NCBI GenBank assembly: GCA_016745215.1
Contig: CP050890.1
Location: 5,580,001 to 5,644,000, forward strand
DNA from: Thiohalocapsa sp. PB-PSB1
GTDB taxonomy: Bacteria > Pseudomonadota > Gammaproteobacteria > Chromatiales > Chromatiaceae
Direction: 5' to 3'
DNA: 64,000 nt
Under the pieces are notes generated by a model that ran no database searches, had not been told where the DNA came from, and was given only the letters and a program-made list of their open reading frames with translations. Positions 47,231 to 55,875 of this stretch are shown in pieces (within the stretch, counting starts at the first letter, position 1; every line of letters starts with the position of its first letter). Made by a program: the position numbers and the translations under genes.

Positions 47231-47480
47231 CCTAGGCTGTCGAGATGTCCTGAGTTTTGATGCCAAACCGATTCCGGGTCTTGGATTGCATCATCGAACG
47301 CACTGGGGAAGCCTGATCGGTGTCGGGGTCGCTATCGGAATCGGAATCGCATCCGCTCATCGATCAAAGCAGCCAGCTCGATACCAATCCCTCATTCCGA
47401 CCTTGACACCGACACCGACTAAGCATCCATAAACCGGGAAGCGCTTGTTTTAGTGAGACGGCAGATTTCGACAGCCTAGG
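47231..47480 (+). repeat. CCTAGGCTGTCGA element, copy 2 (both termini present)
   Basis: Starts with CCTAGGCTGTCGA (47231-47243) and ends with the exact inverted TCGACAGCCTAGG (47468-47480), giving a 250-bp MITE-like element with 13-bp terminal repeats. The interior matches 25114-25330. It contains GGAATC runs and no coding frame. Confidence 0.85.
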
Positions 47481-47527
47481 GGCTGTCTGCGTAGAATATT
47501 CAGCCATGCAACCAGCATGCAGTTCGC

Positions 47528-47592
47528 TTCACCGCAGAGACGCAGAGAAGAGGGATACATTCGCCTTGGCCTTCCTGCATTTCTGCGGTGAA
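47528..47592 (+). repeat. Palindromic repeat, TTCACCGCAGAG family
   Basis: TTCACCGCAGAGACGCAGAG at 47528 and a shortened facing arm TCTGCGGTGAA at 47582-47592. The remaining DNA up to the next gene at 47802 shows no gene. Confidence 0.85.
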
Positions 47593-47801
47593 TCCTTGCA
47601 TTGCAGGCCCCTTTCTGATGCACAATAGGTCGAGGCCCTGCTCGATTGGGTTAGGCTCGAGACCTGGGGTCGAGCGCGATCCCGAAAAAAAGCCGTATTT
47701 GCTGTTCGCTTTTGTGTTCAACTGCCCATGTATTGTTCTTGCCCTCATCCTCATCATCAGCGGCCTGCACCGACCCTGGTCTCCGCCGCGGGAGGCATTC
47801 C

Positions 47802-48821
47802 ATGCCGCTGAAGCTTTCACTCCAGTCCAATGGTCCGGGTCGCGGGCTGCTGCTGGTGCAGGGCCAGTCGCAGCCGGTGGAGTCGGTCAACCTGGCATTG
47901 CGCCGCAATGACGGTCAGTACCTCGGCAGGGACGGCGCATGGCAGCCTACTGCCTTCTGGCATCCCCAGTTCGGCGTGCAGCCAGGGTCGGAGGGGATGC
48001 AGATCGAGCTCGGTGCCGCGCTGATGGACCCGATTGTCGCCCTGCATGGCCAGCCGTTGTTGCTGACATTGCGCCTGGACGACCACGAGGACAGCGGCGT
48101 ACCGCGTATCCGCGGCGCCCTGATCGGCTCCGACGCCGCGCCCCTGACAAAGACCGTGCTGGTCAAACGACCGCAACCCCCGGTCGCCGAGGAACAGCAA
48201 GCCACGCCGCCAACCGAGCAGCAGAAGCCGCCGCAGCAAGTCCCGGCCAAAGCGACCCCGCCCGCGCCCCGCTCGCGCTGGGTGCTGCTCGGCGCTGTGC
48301 TGGTTTTATCGCTGATCGGCGGCGGCTTGGGCACCGCCTGGTCCCTGGGCTGGCTGGACGCATGGATCGCTCTTCTGCCAGGCGGAGCCGCCCAGGAGCA
48401 GTCGACGCGCTTCTCCCCAGCTCCTGACTCGGCACTGACCGGGCGCGCCTTCGCCACCGAATTGCTGGCCGGTTCGCCGTCGGCAGAGCGCCTGCTGAGC
48501 GCCGCCGAAGCGCGTCTGCAAGCCGGCGACTGCGACGCTGCACTGATCCTCTATGCCCGCGCCGTGGATACCGATGCAACCCTGGGCGTACAGGTTGCGC
48601 GGCGCTATGATCCGGCCAGTTTCACCGCCGGCGGCTGCATTGACCAGCCCAACGAGGACATCGCCCTGGGCTATTTGCGCACCGCCGCCGAGGCCGGTGT
48701 TCCGGCGGCCATGCAGCGCGTCGGCGAGCTTCTGATCGAGCGCGCCGACTCCGGGCCGGTGTACGACGAGGGTCGCATGTGGCTGCAGCGCGCCAGGGCT
48801 GCCGAATCCGAGACGAGATAA
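47802..48821 (+). CDS. Single-pass membrane protein with C-terminal Sel1/TPR-like repeats
   Basis: A 339-residue protein. The N-terminal about 120 residues form a compact beta-rich domain (LSLQSNGPGRGLLLVQGQS). A Pro/Gln-rich linker leads to one transmembrane helix (VLLGAVLVLSLIGGGLGTAW). The periplasmic C-terminus has Sel1/TPR-like helices (LLSAAEARLQAGDCDAALIL, LGYLRTAAEAGVPAAMQRVG). ATG 47802 has GGAGG 6 bp upstream, fixing the start. It lies about 600 bp after srfC, separated by two repeats, and in the same orientation, so it is probably the last member of the Srf locus. No precise family name can be given. Confidence 0.82.
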   Translation: MPLKLSLQSNGPGRGLLLVQGQSQPVESVNLALRRNDGQYLGRDGAWQPTAFWHPQFGVQPGSEGMQIELGAALMDPIVALHGQPLLLTLRLDDHEDSGVPRIRGALIGSDAAPLTKTVLVKRPQPPVAEEQQATPPTEQQKPPQQVPAKATPPAPRSRWVLLGAVLVLSLIGGGLGTAWSLGWLDAWIALLPGGAAQEQSTRFSPAPDSALTGRAFATELLAGSPSAERLLSAAEARLQAGDCDAALILYARAVDTDATLGVQVARRYDPASFTAGGCIDQPNEDIALGYLRTAAEAGVPAAMQRVGELLIERADSGPVYDEGRMWLQRARAAESETR

Positions 48822-49437
48822 GTAGCGGTTCATGAATCACCTATACCACGCTATCCAGACATCGGCGGAGTGCAATCGGGGTCGGGGCCGCCATCGGAAT
48901 CGGAATCGGAATCGGAATCGAGAGAGAAAACGCCCTATGCCATTCGGTCATGAGAAGCGCGACGTCTAGCGTGCGGCCATCGAGTCTGTCGGCTGGGCCT
49001 AGCGCGACTGCGAGCATGTGAAAGGACAGCGTAACGCGAAGGATCAACGCCTGTGCGCATCTTAGGTGCGCATCGCAGGCATCGCGCTGAAGATTGCCGC
49101 GGGTAACGGCAAAGCGACCAGCGGGGATCGACGCCGGTCGTTTGAAAGCGCACGAGGCTCGGCGCTGGAGTGCGCTGCGATTCAGCACGTGCTTGCTGGT
49201 GTGCGATGCGTTGTCCGCAGACGACAACAGCAAGCAAAAGGCACTGCTCGATCGTATTGTGGCCATGCTCACGAAGCTCGGACAGCGTGGCTAGGCGGTC
49301 AGCGAGGAGCTTGGCGGATAGCGGGTTGGTCGGTTCGATACCGACGCCGATACCGATACCGATAGCGGTACCAACTTAGTCGGCAGGCGGCACCCAAGCC
49401 AACAACCTGTTTAGCTTGTTTCTGCACCATCACTAAG
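48822..49437 (+). repeat. Four-helix-bundle-protein pseudogene element, copy b
   Basis: Rightward copy. Fragments of the decayed protein are readable in two frames: IALKIAAGNGKATSGDRRRS and ARGSALECAAIQHVL, then a shift, then CDALSADDNSKQKALLDRIV. A TAG interrupts the frame after the codons for ESVGWA, as in copies c and d. The 3' part has a run of GATACCGACGCC-type hexamers. The first base follows the Sel1-like gene's stop codon. Confidence 0.88.
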
Positions 49438-49507
49438 GATGCGACAACCAGCGGTAAAGGCTGAATGCGTTGCCGCGGTGGGTTCCCAGTTGCCGTCGAG
49501 CAGATTG

Positions 49508-49574
49508 CACCGCAGAGACGCGCGCGCTGTAGAACAACCTGCGCTCGCCCTGGCACCTCTGCGCCTCTGCGGTG
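49508..49574 (+). repeat. Palindromic repeat, CACCGCAGAG family (diverged)
   Basis: CACCGCAGAGACG faces CCTCTGCGGTG across about 45 bp. It lies between element copy b and hemW. Confidence 0.7.
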
Positions 49575-49694
49575 GAATGCTGCGGCGACTGTTGCCTGCG
49601 CGGCCCATGAAGAGCCTTCCCCAGCGATCGAGTTCGATTGTCAATGGGAGGTGGTTTCAGCAACAGATCATCGATGCTTGAGCAGCGAACGCAC

Positions 49695-50867
49695 ATGACT
49701 CCCAATCGGTATTTCGCGGCGGGAGCACCGCCGCTGGCCTTGTATGTGCACCTGCCCTGGTGCCTGCGCAAGTGCCCCTATTGCGATTTCAACTCCCATG
49801 CCGCGTCTGGAGCGATCCCGGAAACGCGCTATTTGCATGCATTGCTCGCGGATCTGGACGCGCAGCTCGCGCTGTCGGGGGCTGAACGGCCCCTGATTTC
49901 CGTCTTTATTGGCGGCGGCACCCCGAGTCTGTTCTCCGGCTGGTCGATTGCGCGCCTGCTCGACGGCATTCGCTGCCGCTGCCAATTGGCCGCCGATGCC
50001 GAGATCACGCTGGAGGCAAATCCAGGCGCCGTCGATGCCGGCCATTTCGAAGCCTATCTGCGCGCCGGCGTAAACCGACTGTCCATTGGTGTGCAATCCT
50101 TGTCGGCCACAGAGTTGCATGCCCTCGGCCGCATCCATGATCCGCAGCAGGCGCGTTCGGCCCATGCCATCGCCCGGCGGGTCGGCTTCGACAACATCAA
50201 TCTGGACATGATGTTCGGATTGCCGGGACAATCCCTGGCGCAAGCCCAAGACGACCTGATGCGGCTGCTCGAACTGCAACCTCGGCATGTCTCCTATTAT
50301 CAGCTCACGCTGGAGCCGAACACCGCCTTTGCCCAGGCGCCGCCGCCGATTCCGGATGAAGACCAACTCTGCGACCTGCAGGAACAAGGCACCGAACTGC
50401 TGGCCGCGGCAGGATACCGGCGCTACGAGATTTCCGCCTATGCCCGCGCCGGGTACCGCTGCCGGCACAACCTGAATTATTGGCGCTTTGGGGATTATCT
50501 CGGCATCGGCGCCGGTGCCCACGGCAAGATCACCGAGACCGCCGCGGCCAGCGTCGAACGACGCACCTGCCCAAGCCATCCAACCGCCTATCTGACCGCA
50601 CAGGATCGCATCGATGGTCGAAGCTATCTGAGCGATGACGACCTGGTGCTGGAATTCGCGCTGAATGCATTGCGCCTGATCGACGGCGTCGAGACCACCT
50701 TGTTCGAGCGCCATACGGGCCTGCCCCTGCAACGCATCGAACCCATGCTCGCAAGGGCGCATGCCGACGGGCTGCTCGCGGCGTGGCCGAACCGCATCCG
50801 TGCCAGCGAGCTGGGCCTGCGCTTTTTGAACGATTTGGTGCAGCGGTTCGACAGGCTCGGGGGCTAA
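49695..50867 (+). CDS. hemW: Radical SAM protein HemW (heme chaperone)
   Basis: A 390-residue radical-SAM protein of the HemW/coproporphyrinogen-oxidase-like family. HemW binds heme and a [4Fe-4S] cluster and is thought to deliver heme to membrane targets. The cluster motif CxxxCxxC is LPWCLRKCPYCDF, followed by the family's FIGGGTPSLF and LEANPGAVD and by RLSIGVQS. It lacks the extra N-terminal cysteine region of oxygen-independent coproporphyrinogen oxidase HemN. ATG 49695 is the family-typical start. Normally hemW follows rdgB in gammaproteobacteria; here it is surrounded by repeats, showing local rearrangement. It is the clearest housekeeping-type gene in the right half. Confidence 0.93.
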   Translation: MTPNRYFAAGAPPLALYVHLPWCLRKCPYCDFNSHAASGAIPETRYLHALLADLDAQLALSGAERPLISVFIGGGTPSLFSGWSIARLLDGIRCRCQLAADAEITLEANPGAVDAGHFEAYLRAGVNRLSIGVQSLSATELHALGRIHDPQQARSAHAIARRVGFDNINLDMMFGLPGQSLAQAQDDLMRLLELQPRHVSYYQLTLEPNTAFAQAPPPIPDEDQLCDLQEQGTELLAAAGYRRYEISAYARAGYRCRHNLNYWRFGDYLGIGAGAHGKITETAAASVERRTCPSHPTAYLTAQDRIDGRSYLSDDDLVLEFALNALRLIDGVETTLFERHTGLPLQRIEPMLARAHADGLLAAWPNRIRASELGLRFLNDLVQRFDRLGG

Positions 50868-50944
50868 CGCGAATGCACCCCTTCTCCGCGTCTCCGCGGT
50901 GAATCGAACTGCATGGGGTGAAGCCGCACATGCTGGGCATCAGG

Positions 50945-53900
50945 TCAACGCTGTCGCCACAGGCGTCGTATTAGCCAAACCAATCCCGAAATCGCGAGTA
51001 GAATCGGCAACAGCAGGATCAGCAGTGCGACCAAGATCCAAAAGATCAGCGGATGCTGCCGGTGCAGTTTGGCGAAAGCTGAACCGCCACTCCAGGTCTG
51101 TTCGACAACCGCGCTGAACCCGTCAACCTCGGCCGCTGCTTGCTGCCTCCCCAACGACCGCAGCCCATCGGCGATGCGCCGGATCTCGGCCAGATCCCGA
51201 GCCGCAAACTCCGGTCCCAGCACGACGGCGCGATGATGATAGACCCGAGCCAGATCCACCCGCAATGGCGCGCTCCAGGCCGCCTCATTGCCGCTCGCGC
51301 ACAGGGCGTCGCGGATGCCCTCGCAGATGGCGACGGCCGCGTCAAAGTCGGCGATGGCGGCGGCGAAGGCGAAGTTATCTCTATGGGCGAGGCCGCGATT
51401 TTGCAGCACCCTGGCCAGGTCGTTGCGCAGCGGCAGGCTCCAGTGCGCGTCATGGCCGCTCGCGCGCAGGGCGTCGCGGATGTCATCAAAGATGGCGACC
51501 GCCGCGTCAAAGTCGGCGATGGCGGCGGCGAGATCGCCGTTGTTATGATGGGCGACGCCGCGGTTTTGCAGCCCCGCGGCCAGGTCGTTGCGCAACGGCA
51601 GGCTCCAGTGCGCGTCATGGCCGCTCGCGCGCAGGGCGTCGCGGATGTCATCAAAGATGGCGATGGCCGCGTCATAGTCGGCGATGGCGGCGGCGAGGTC
51701 GCCATTCTCTTTATGGGCGAGGCCGCGGTTTTGCAGCATCCTGGCCAGGTCGTTGCGCAGCGGCAGGCTCCAGTGCGCGTCATGGCCGCTCGCGCGCAGG
51801 GCGTCGCGGATGTCATCAAAGATGGCGATGGCTGCGTCATAGTCGGCGATGGCGGCGGCGAGATCGCCGTTGTTCCGATGGGCATTGCCGCGGCTTTGCA
51901 GCACCACGGCCAGGCCGTTGCGCAGCGGCAGGCTCCAGCCCGCGTCATGGCCGCTCGCGCGCAGGGCGTCGCGGATGTCATCAAAGATGGCGACGACCGC
52001 GTTATAGTCGGCGATGGCGGCGGCGAGGTCGCCGTTGTTCGCATGGGCGATGCCGCGGCTTTGTAGCACCACGGCCAGGCCGTTGCGCAGCGCCAGGCTC
52101 CAGCCCGCGTCATTGCCGCTCGCGCGCAGGGCGTCGCGGATGCCCTCGCGGATGACGATGGCCGCGTCAAAGTCGGCGATGGCGGCGGCGAGGTCGCCGT
52201 TTTTCTGATGGGCAACGCCGCGGTTTTGCAGCACCCTGGCCAGGTTGTTGCGCAGCGGCAGGCTCCAGTGCGCGTCATTGCCGCTCGCGCGCAGGGCGTC
52301 GCGGATGTCATCAAAGATGGCGACGGCCGCGTTATAGTCGGCGATGGCACCTATCGGATTGGCCAGCTCATAATGGTGCCAGCCGCGTGCGAACCAATCT
52401 CCCGCCTGCGCAAGCCGCGCGTCCTGGCCCGGATCATCAAGCCGGCGCTGCCAAGCCAATGCCAATGTTCGCCAGCGGATGCCCTCGTGGTGTTCAGCGG
52501 GCAGGGCTTGTTCCGATCGAGCTTGGTCTTGGGCTCGCAACAGCGGCAATAGCCGAGGGTGACGGCCGATGCGCTCGAGCCAAGCGCCAGCGGCGGGCAC
52601 CAGCATGACCTGCGCAAAGGCGGCGTGCAGCAGATAGCGGTCCTCGGGACCGGGGGCGAAGGCGTCCGGATCTTCGGCACTGGCCGCGGCATCGAGCAGG
52701 TCGAGGGTGGCGGCAGCGAGCCGGGTGTGGGTGAGGTGGAGGTCGTCGCGCCAAGCGGGCTGGTTGGCGATGGCCTCGGTCAGGCCCGCGAGTCCGATGC
52801 GAAAATGGCGGTGGCAATGGGCGTCGCCGCGCCAACTGCCGAGGACGGGTTTCAGGCGATACAGGCAGTACACCAGGTTCGGAGTCGGCAGGCCGGGGTC
52901 GGCGCCGGGGGCGTTGGCCTGGAGCAGGCTGAGCAGCAGATCCAGCGGCAGGCCGTGGAAGTCCCGATCCACCGGCGCGGGCTCGAGGTCGAGCGCGCGG
53001 TACTGGTCATGAACCCGCTCGGCAGCCGCCAGCAGCAGCAGCACGCGCCGGGCCAGGTCGGCCTGTTTGGGGCCGAGGTTGGCCAGGCCATTGCTCAGAT
53101 AGTCGCGATAAAGTTCGTCGCCTTTGACCAGTTGCGGCACCTCGGCCAGGCTGAGTTCGCGCTCGGCGAGGCGGTCCACGAGCAGGGCTAGGTACAGGAA
53201 GCGGCGGTCTGCCTTGAGATAGATGGCGTCGAACAGGGCATCGAGGGCGCGCGCCTGATCGGCGAGCAATGCCGCCGGCGGGCTGGATGCGCTCTTTGGG
53301 TCGATGGTCTCGGGCTGGATGTCCAGCCATTGCTGCTCCAAACGCGCGCCGATGCGCTCGCCATGCAGGTCGCGCAGGGCGCTCAGGGCGTTGGCCTGGG
53401 CGCTGTCGTCGGCATGCTCCGGGCGGGTTTCGCCGTCGAGCCAGCGCTGCATGGTGGGTCGGATGCCCTCGGCGATGGGCGCGGCGAGGCCGCGGCGCAA
53501 ATAGTCGCGCAGCAGGGCCTGGTAGCCAGGGTGGTCGAGGGCGATCGGCAGGCGTTCCTGGTCCGGGTGTTGGCCGAGGCGCTGGTGCAGCCTGGCGGCG
53601 ATCCAGTGCGGGCAGTCGCGGTCGTCGGGCGGGCGCGAGGTCAGCAGCAGGAACAGGCCGGGGGGCAATCGGTCGGGGCTGGGCAGGAAGTCGAGGATGC
53701 CCTGGGCATGGGCGGCGGGCTTGGGCAATTCGTCCAGGCCGTCGAGGCAGATCAGCAGCGGATCATCGGGACCGAGGCCAAGCGGCGAGCGGCGGCGCAA
53801 GGCGGCGATCCAGTCGATGAAGGCGCCGGGGCGATCGTCGGCCTGCAGATCCAGCTGGGGCAGGCCCGGTTGCCGTTGCGGGTCGTGCTCACTGGCCAGA

Positions 53901-55465
53901 TTCAGGGCCTGGGCCAGGCTGTCCTGGAGTTGGTTGCCGAGGGGGCCTGGACCAGAGCGGTATTCGCGCCGGATCAGCAAGGCGGCCACCGGGACCGGCT
54001 TAGGGAAGCCGGTCGCGGCTGGATCGAGCGGATGATCGAAGGGCTGTTGCTGGCCGATGATCCGCGCCACATCGTCTCGCACCAGGCCGCGCACGAACAG
54101 GGTCTTGCCCAGATGGGCCGGAGCGCTGAGCCAGAGGATGCCGCGGCGATGGCGATGCAAAAAGGCGCGCAGGGCCTGGTTCAAATAGTCGGGCGGCAGG
54201 AAGCGCCGCTCGAACGCGATCTCGTCGAGCAGTTGGATCAGATCGCGGCGGGCGCAGCCGACCTCCGCGGACGACAGCTCGGCGTTCGGCTCGGCCCGGT
54301 CTGGCGACTTGCTGGAACGCAACAGTCGGTGTTCGGCAACCAGGTCGCGGGCCTGGTGCCAGCGGCGCTCCAGCGGATGGGCGGCGCGATAGTCGAGGAA
54401 TTGGTAGCGATGGCTGGCCGCATGCTCGTTGTTGCCGGCACGGCCGTTGTAGAAAAAACAGTCCTGCTGATGGCAGATATCGCAGCGCCGACCAGCGGCG
54501 TAGGGCGCCAGGTCGATGCTGCCGGTGGGTCCGCTCAGCACCAGAGGGGCATCGACCGCCGGATGCTCGGGGCCGACATACTCGGGACGGATGGCATCGG
54601 CGCCGATCAACAGCCGCGGCGGGCCATGCTCGGGCTGCATTTGCAGGGTCAGGCCCTGCCAGGGATGCGTGTCGATGGCCTCGGCCAAGGCCCTGGCCAG
54701 GCCGCCAGGCAGGGTCGGGCAACTCGGATAACCGGCCGGGCGGCCGAGCAGAATACGTTCCAGGCAGTCCAGCTGCTCGGCCGGATCGGGGCGGAAGCCG
54801 CCATGGCCGATCTCGCGGTTACGCCAGGTGATCAGCTGGTCGAGCAGGTTGAGCAGCCGGGTCTGTCTCGGCTGGTTCGAACAATGGCCGTCCGGGGTTT
54901 GGTAGAACAGCCGGATCAGACCCGGGGCGAGCAACCCGGCTGGCGGCGTCGGCAGGGTCTGGCACAGCGCCTTCGCCAGGTCGCGGGCCAGATCCCGCCA
55001 GTGGCCGAGGGACGGCGAGCCGTCCAGCAATTGCTTGCGGATCAGCTCTGCCGCCGGCAGGCCAGATTTGCCCAGCGGAAATTCAGGGGCGTGGTCGAGC
55101 AGATCCCGAGCCAGAATCAAGGCCGGGAGCTTGAACATCACCTCGATCGGATCGCGCAGCTGGTAGAAGGCATCCGGGATCTTGCCGCTGGCCAGCAGGG
55201 CATGAAAGGCGTCCAGCTCGTGGGCGATCGGCGCCGGCCAGCGCGCGGTGAGTTCATCGAGACGGGCGACGCGGTGCCATTCCCCGGCCAGCTCCGCGGC
55301 ACGCCGACGCAGCGGCGCATCCTCGTCCGGATCGAGCTTGAGCGGCCGATCGCGCACAGTCCCGACCGGGCCGGCATAGCCGCATTGCTTGCAGAACAGG
55401 GTGCCGCGTCCGATGTGCAGCTGGACGTCGGTGTGGTTGCAGTCGGGGCAGCGCGGGGCGGGCAT
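50945..55465 (-). CDS. Zinc-ribbon STAND NTPase with TPR repeat array and C-terminal membrane anchor
   Basis: A 1506-residue multidomain protein. A zinc ribbon opens it (C6xxC9 and C25xxC28). A region of about 400 residues with a second Cys cluster (RRCDICHQQDC) follows. A P-loop NTPase then appears: LSAPAHLGKTLFV with K454, Walker B LLICLDGLDEL near 562 and LLLTSRP after it, the pattern of STAND/NACHT-type ATPases. Residues about 1030-1410 contain six to seven TPR-like repeats with a strict 56-residue (168-bp) period, several nearly identical (GDLAAAIADYDAAIAIFDDI). The last about 30 residues are a hydrophobic helix ending RRLWRQR, a tail anchor. Known for such architectures: ligand sensing by repeats and signal-triggered assembly. 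Here no effector domain is recognised; the membrane helix may itself be the effector. It is divergent from the AAA/HNH pair. Confidence 0.86.
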   Translation of the reverse strand: MPAPRCPDCNHTDVQLHIGRGTLFCKQCGYAGPVGTVRDRPLKLDPDEDAPLRRRAAELAGEWHRVARLDELTARWPAPIAHELDAFHALLASGKIPDAFYQLRDPIEVMFKLPALILARDLLDHAPEFPLGKSGLPAAELIRKQLLDGSPSLGHWRDLARDLAKALCQTLPTPPAGLLAPGLIRLFYQTPDGHCSNQPRQTRLLNLLDQLITWRNREIGHGGFRPDPAEQLDCLERILLGRPAGYPSCPTLPGGLARALAEAIDTHPWQGLTLQMQPEHGPPRLLIGADAIRPEYVGPEHPAVDAPLVLSGPTGSIDLAPYAAGRRCDICHQQDCFFYNGRAGNNEHAASHRYQFLDYRAAHPLERRWHQARDLVAEHRLLRSSKSPDRAEPNAELSSAEVGCARRDLIQLLDEIAFERRFLPPDYLNQALRAFLHRHRRGILWLSAPAHLGKTLFVRGLVRDDVARIIGQQQPFDHPLDPAATGFPKPVPVAALLIRREYRSGPGPLGNQLQDSLAQALNLASEHDPQRQPGLPQLDLQADDRPGAFIDWIAALRRRSPLGLGPDDPLLICLDGLDELPKPAAHAQGILDFLPSPDRLPPGLFLLLTSRPPDDRDCPHWIAARLHQRLGQHPDQERLPIALDHPGYQALLRDYLRRGLAAPIAEGIRPTMQRWLDGETRPEHADDSAQANALSALRDLHGERIGARLEQQWLDIQPETIDPKSASSPPAALLADQARALDALFDAIYLKADRRFLYLALLVDRLAERELSLAEVPQLVKGDELYRDYLSNGLANLGPKQADLARRVLLLLAAAERVHDQYRALDLEPAPVDRDFHGLPLDLLLSLLQANAPGADPGLPTPNLVYCLYRLKPVLGSWRGDAHCHRHFRIGLAGLTEAIANQPAWRDDLHLTHTRLAAATLDLLDAAASAEDPDAFAPGPEDRYLLHAAFAQVMLVPAAGAWLERIGRHPRLLPLLRAQDQARSEQALPAEHHEGIRWRTLALAWQRRLDDPGQDARLAQAGDWFARGWHHYELANPIGAIADYNAAVAIFDDIRDALRASGNDAHWSLPLRNNLARVLQNRGVAHQKNGDLAAAIADFDAAIVIREGIRDALRASGNDAGWSLALRNGLAVVLQSRGIAHANNGDLAAAIADYNAVVAIFDDIRDALRASGHDAGWSLPLRNGLAVVLQSRGNAHRNNGDLAAAIADYDAAIAIFDDIRDALRASGHDAHWSLPLRNDLARMLQNRGLAHKENGDLAAAIADYDAAIAIFDDIRDALRASGHDAHWSLPLRNDLAAGLQNRGVAHHNNGDLAAAIADFDAAVAIFDDIRDALRASGHDAHWSLPLRNDLARVLQNRGLAHRDNFAFAAAIADFDAAVAICEGIRDALCASGNEAAWSAPLRVDLARVYHHRAVVLGPEFAARDLAEIRRIADGLRSLGRQQAAAEVDGFSAVVEQTWSGGSAFAKLHRQHPLIFWILVALLILLLPILLAISGLVWLIRRLWRQR
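51240..52350 (-). repeat. 168-bp coding tandem repeat array (TPR units)
   Basis: Units begin at about 168-bp intervals, for example near 51531, 51699, 51867, 52035 and 52203, sharing GCGATGGCGGCGGCGA and GTCGCGGATGTCATCAAAGA. The repeats encode the 56-residue TPR units of the STAND protein. High identity points to recent expansion or gene conversion. Confidence 0.92.
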
Positions 55466-55875
55466 GGGGTGGTTCTCCTGACAGTGGCGAGCCGCCGTTG
55501 CGATTCGTTGCAGCCGCGTGGTGCCGCGGTGCTTCTCGCCCTTTCGGGCAACATCCAGCTCGGGACAGGGCTAGTGTAGCGCATTGCCGGCGTGCAGCAG
55601 CGGCATCTCGCCGAAACACGCCGAAACGCGGCGGCAAACCGCAACAGCACGCCTCTTTGCCTTGACAAGACCGCGGTTGCTTTCCCAGCAATCGGGATTG
55701 CGCATGGGTGCACCGCCCACGCGCTGCGTTAGCCCCACCGCTGCATGTTGACAATGCGGCTAGTCTCCGCTAGCGTCCCGTCTCGGGTTATCCCAGGCGC
55801 TACAGGGTGGGTTGGATTGCCTATCCGTATCCGCGGTTTTTGCGTACAAGACGATCATCGACACCCGCTAACGAG
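55466..55875 (+). other. Divergent intergenic region with 51-bp repeat
   Basis: About 410 bp between the STAND gene and the AAA ATPase gene. It has no credible gene. A 51-bp stretch at 55573-55623 (AGTGTAGCGCATTGCCGGCG onward) recurs exactly at 59562-59612. No clear promoter motif is seen. Confidence 0.6.

Noticed and set aside
51240..52350. Regular 168-bp repeats considered as a CRISPR-like or satellite array
   Set aside because: Period is too long for CRISPR, there are no unique spacers, and the repeats are in frame within a protein as TPR units.
53330..55579. Long plus-strand open frame of about 750 codons opposite the STAND gene
   Set aside because: It lacks motifs and a ribosome site and mirrors a protein with clear Walker, zinc and TPR motifs on the other strand. 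High GC content makes long antisense frames common here.
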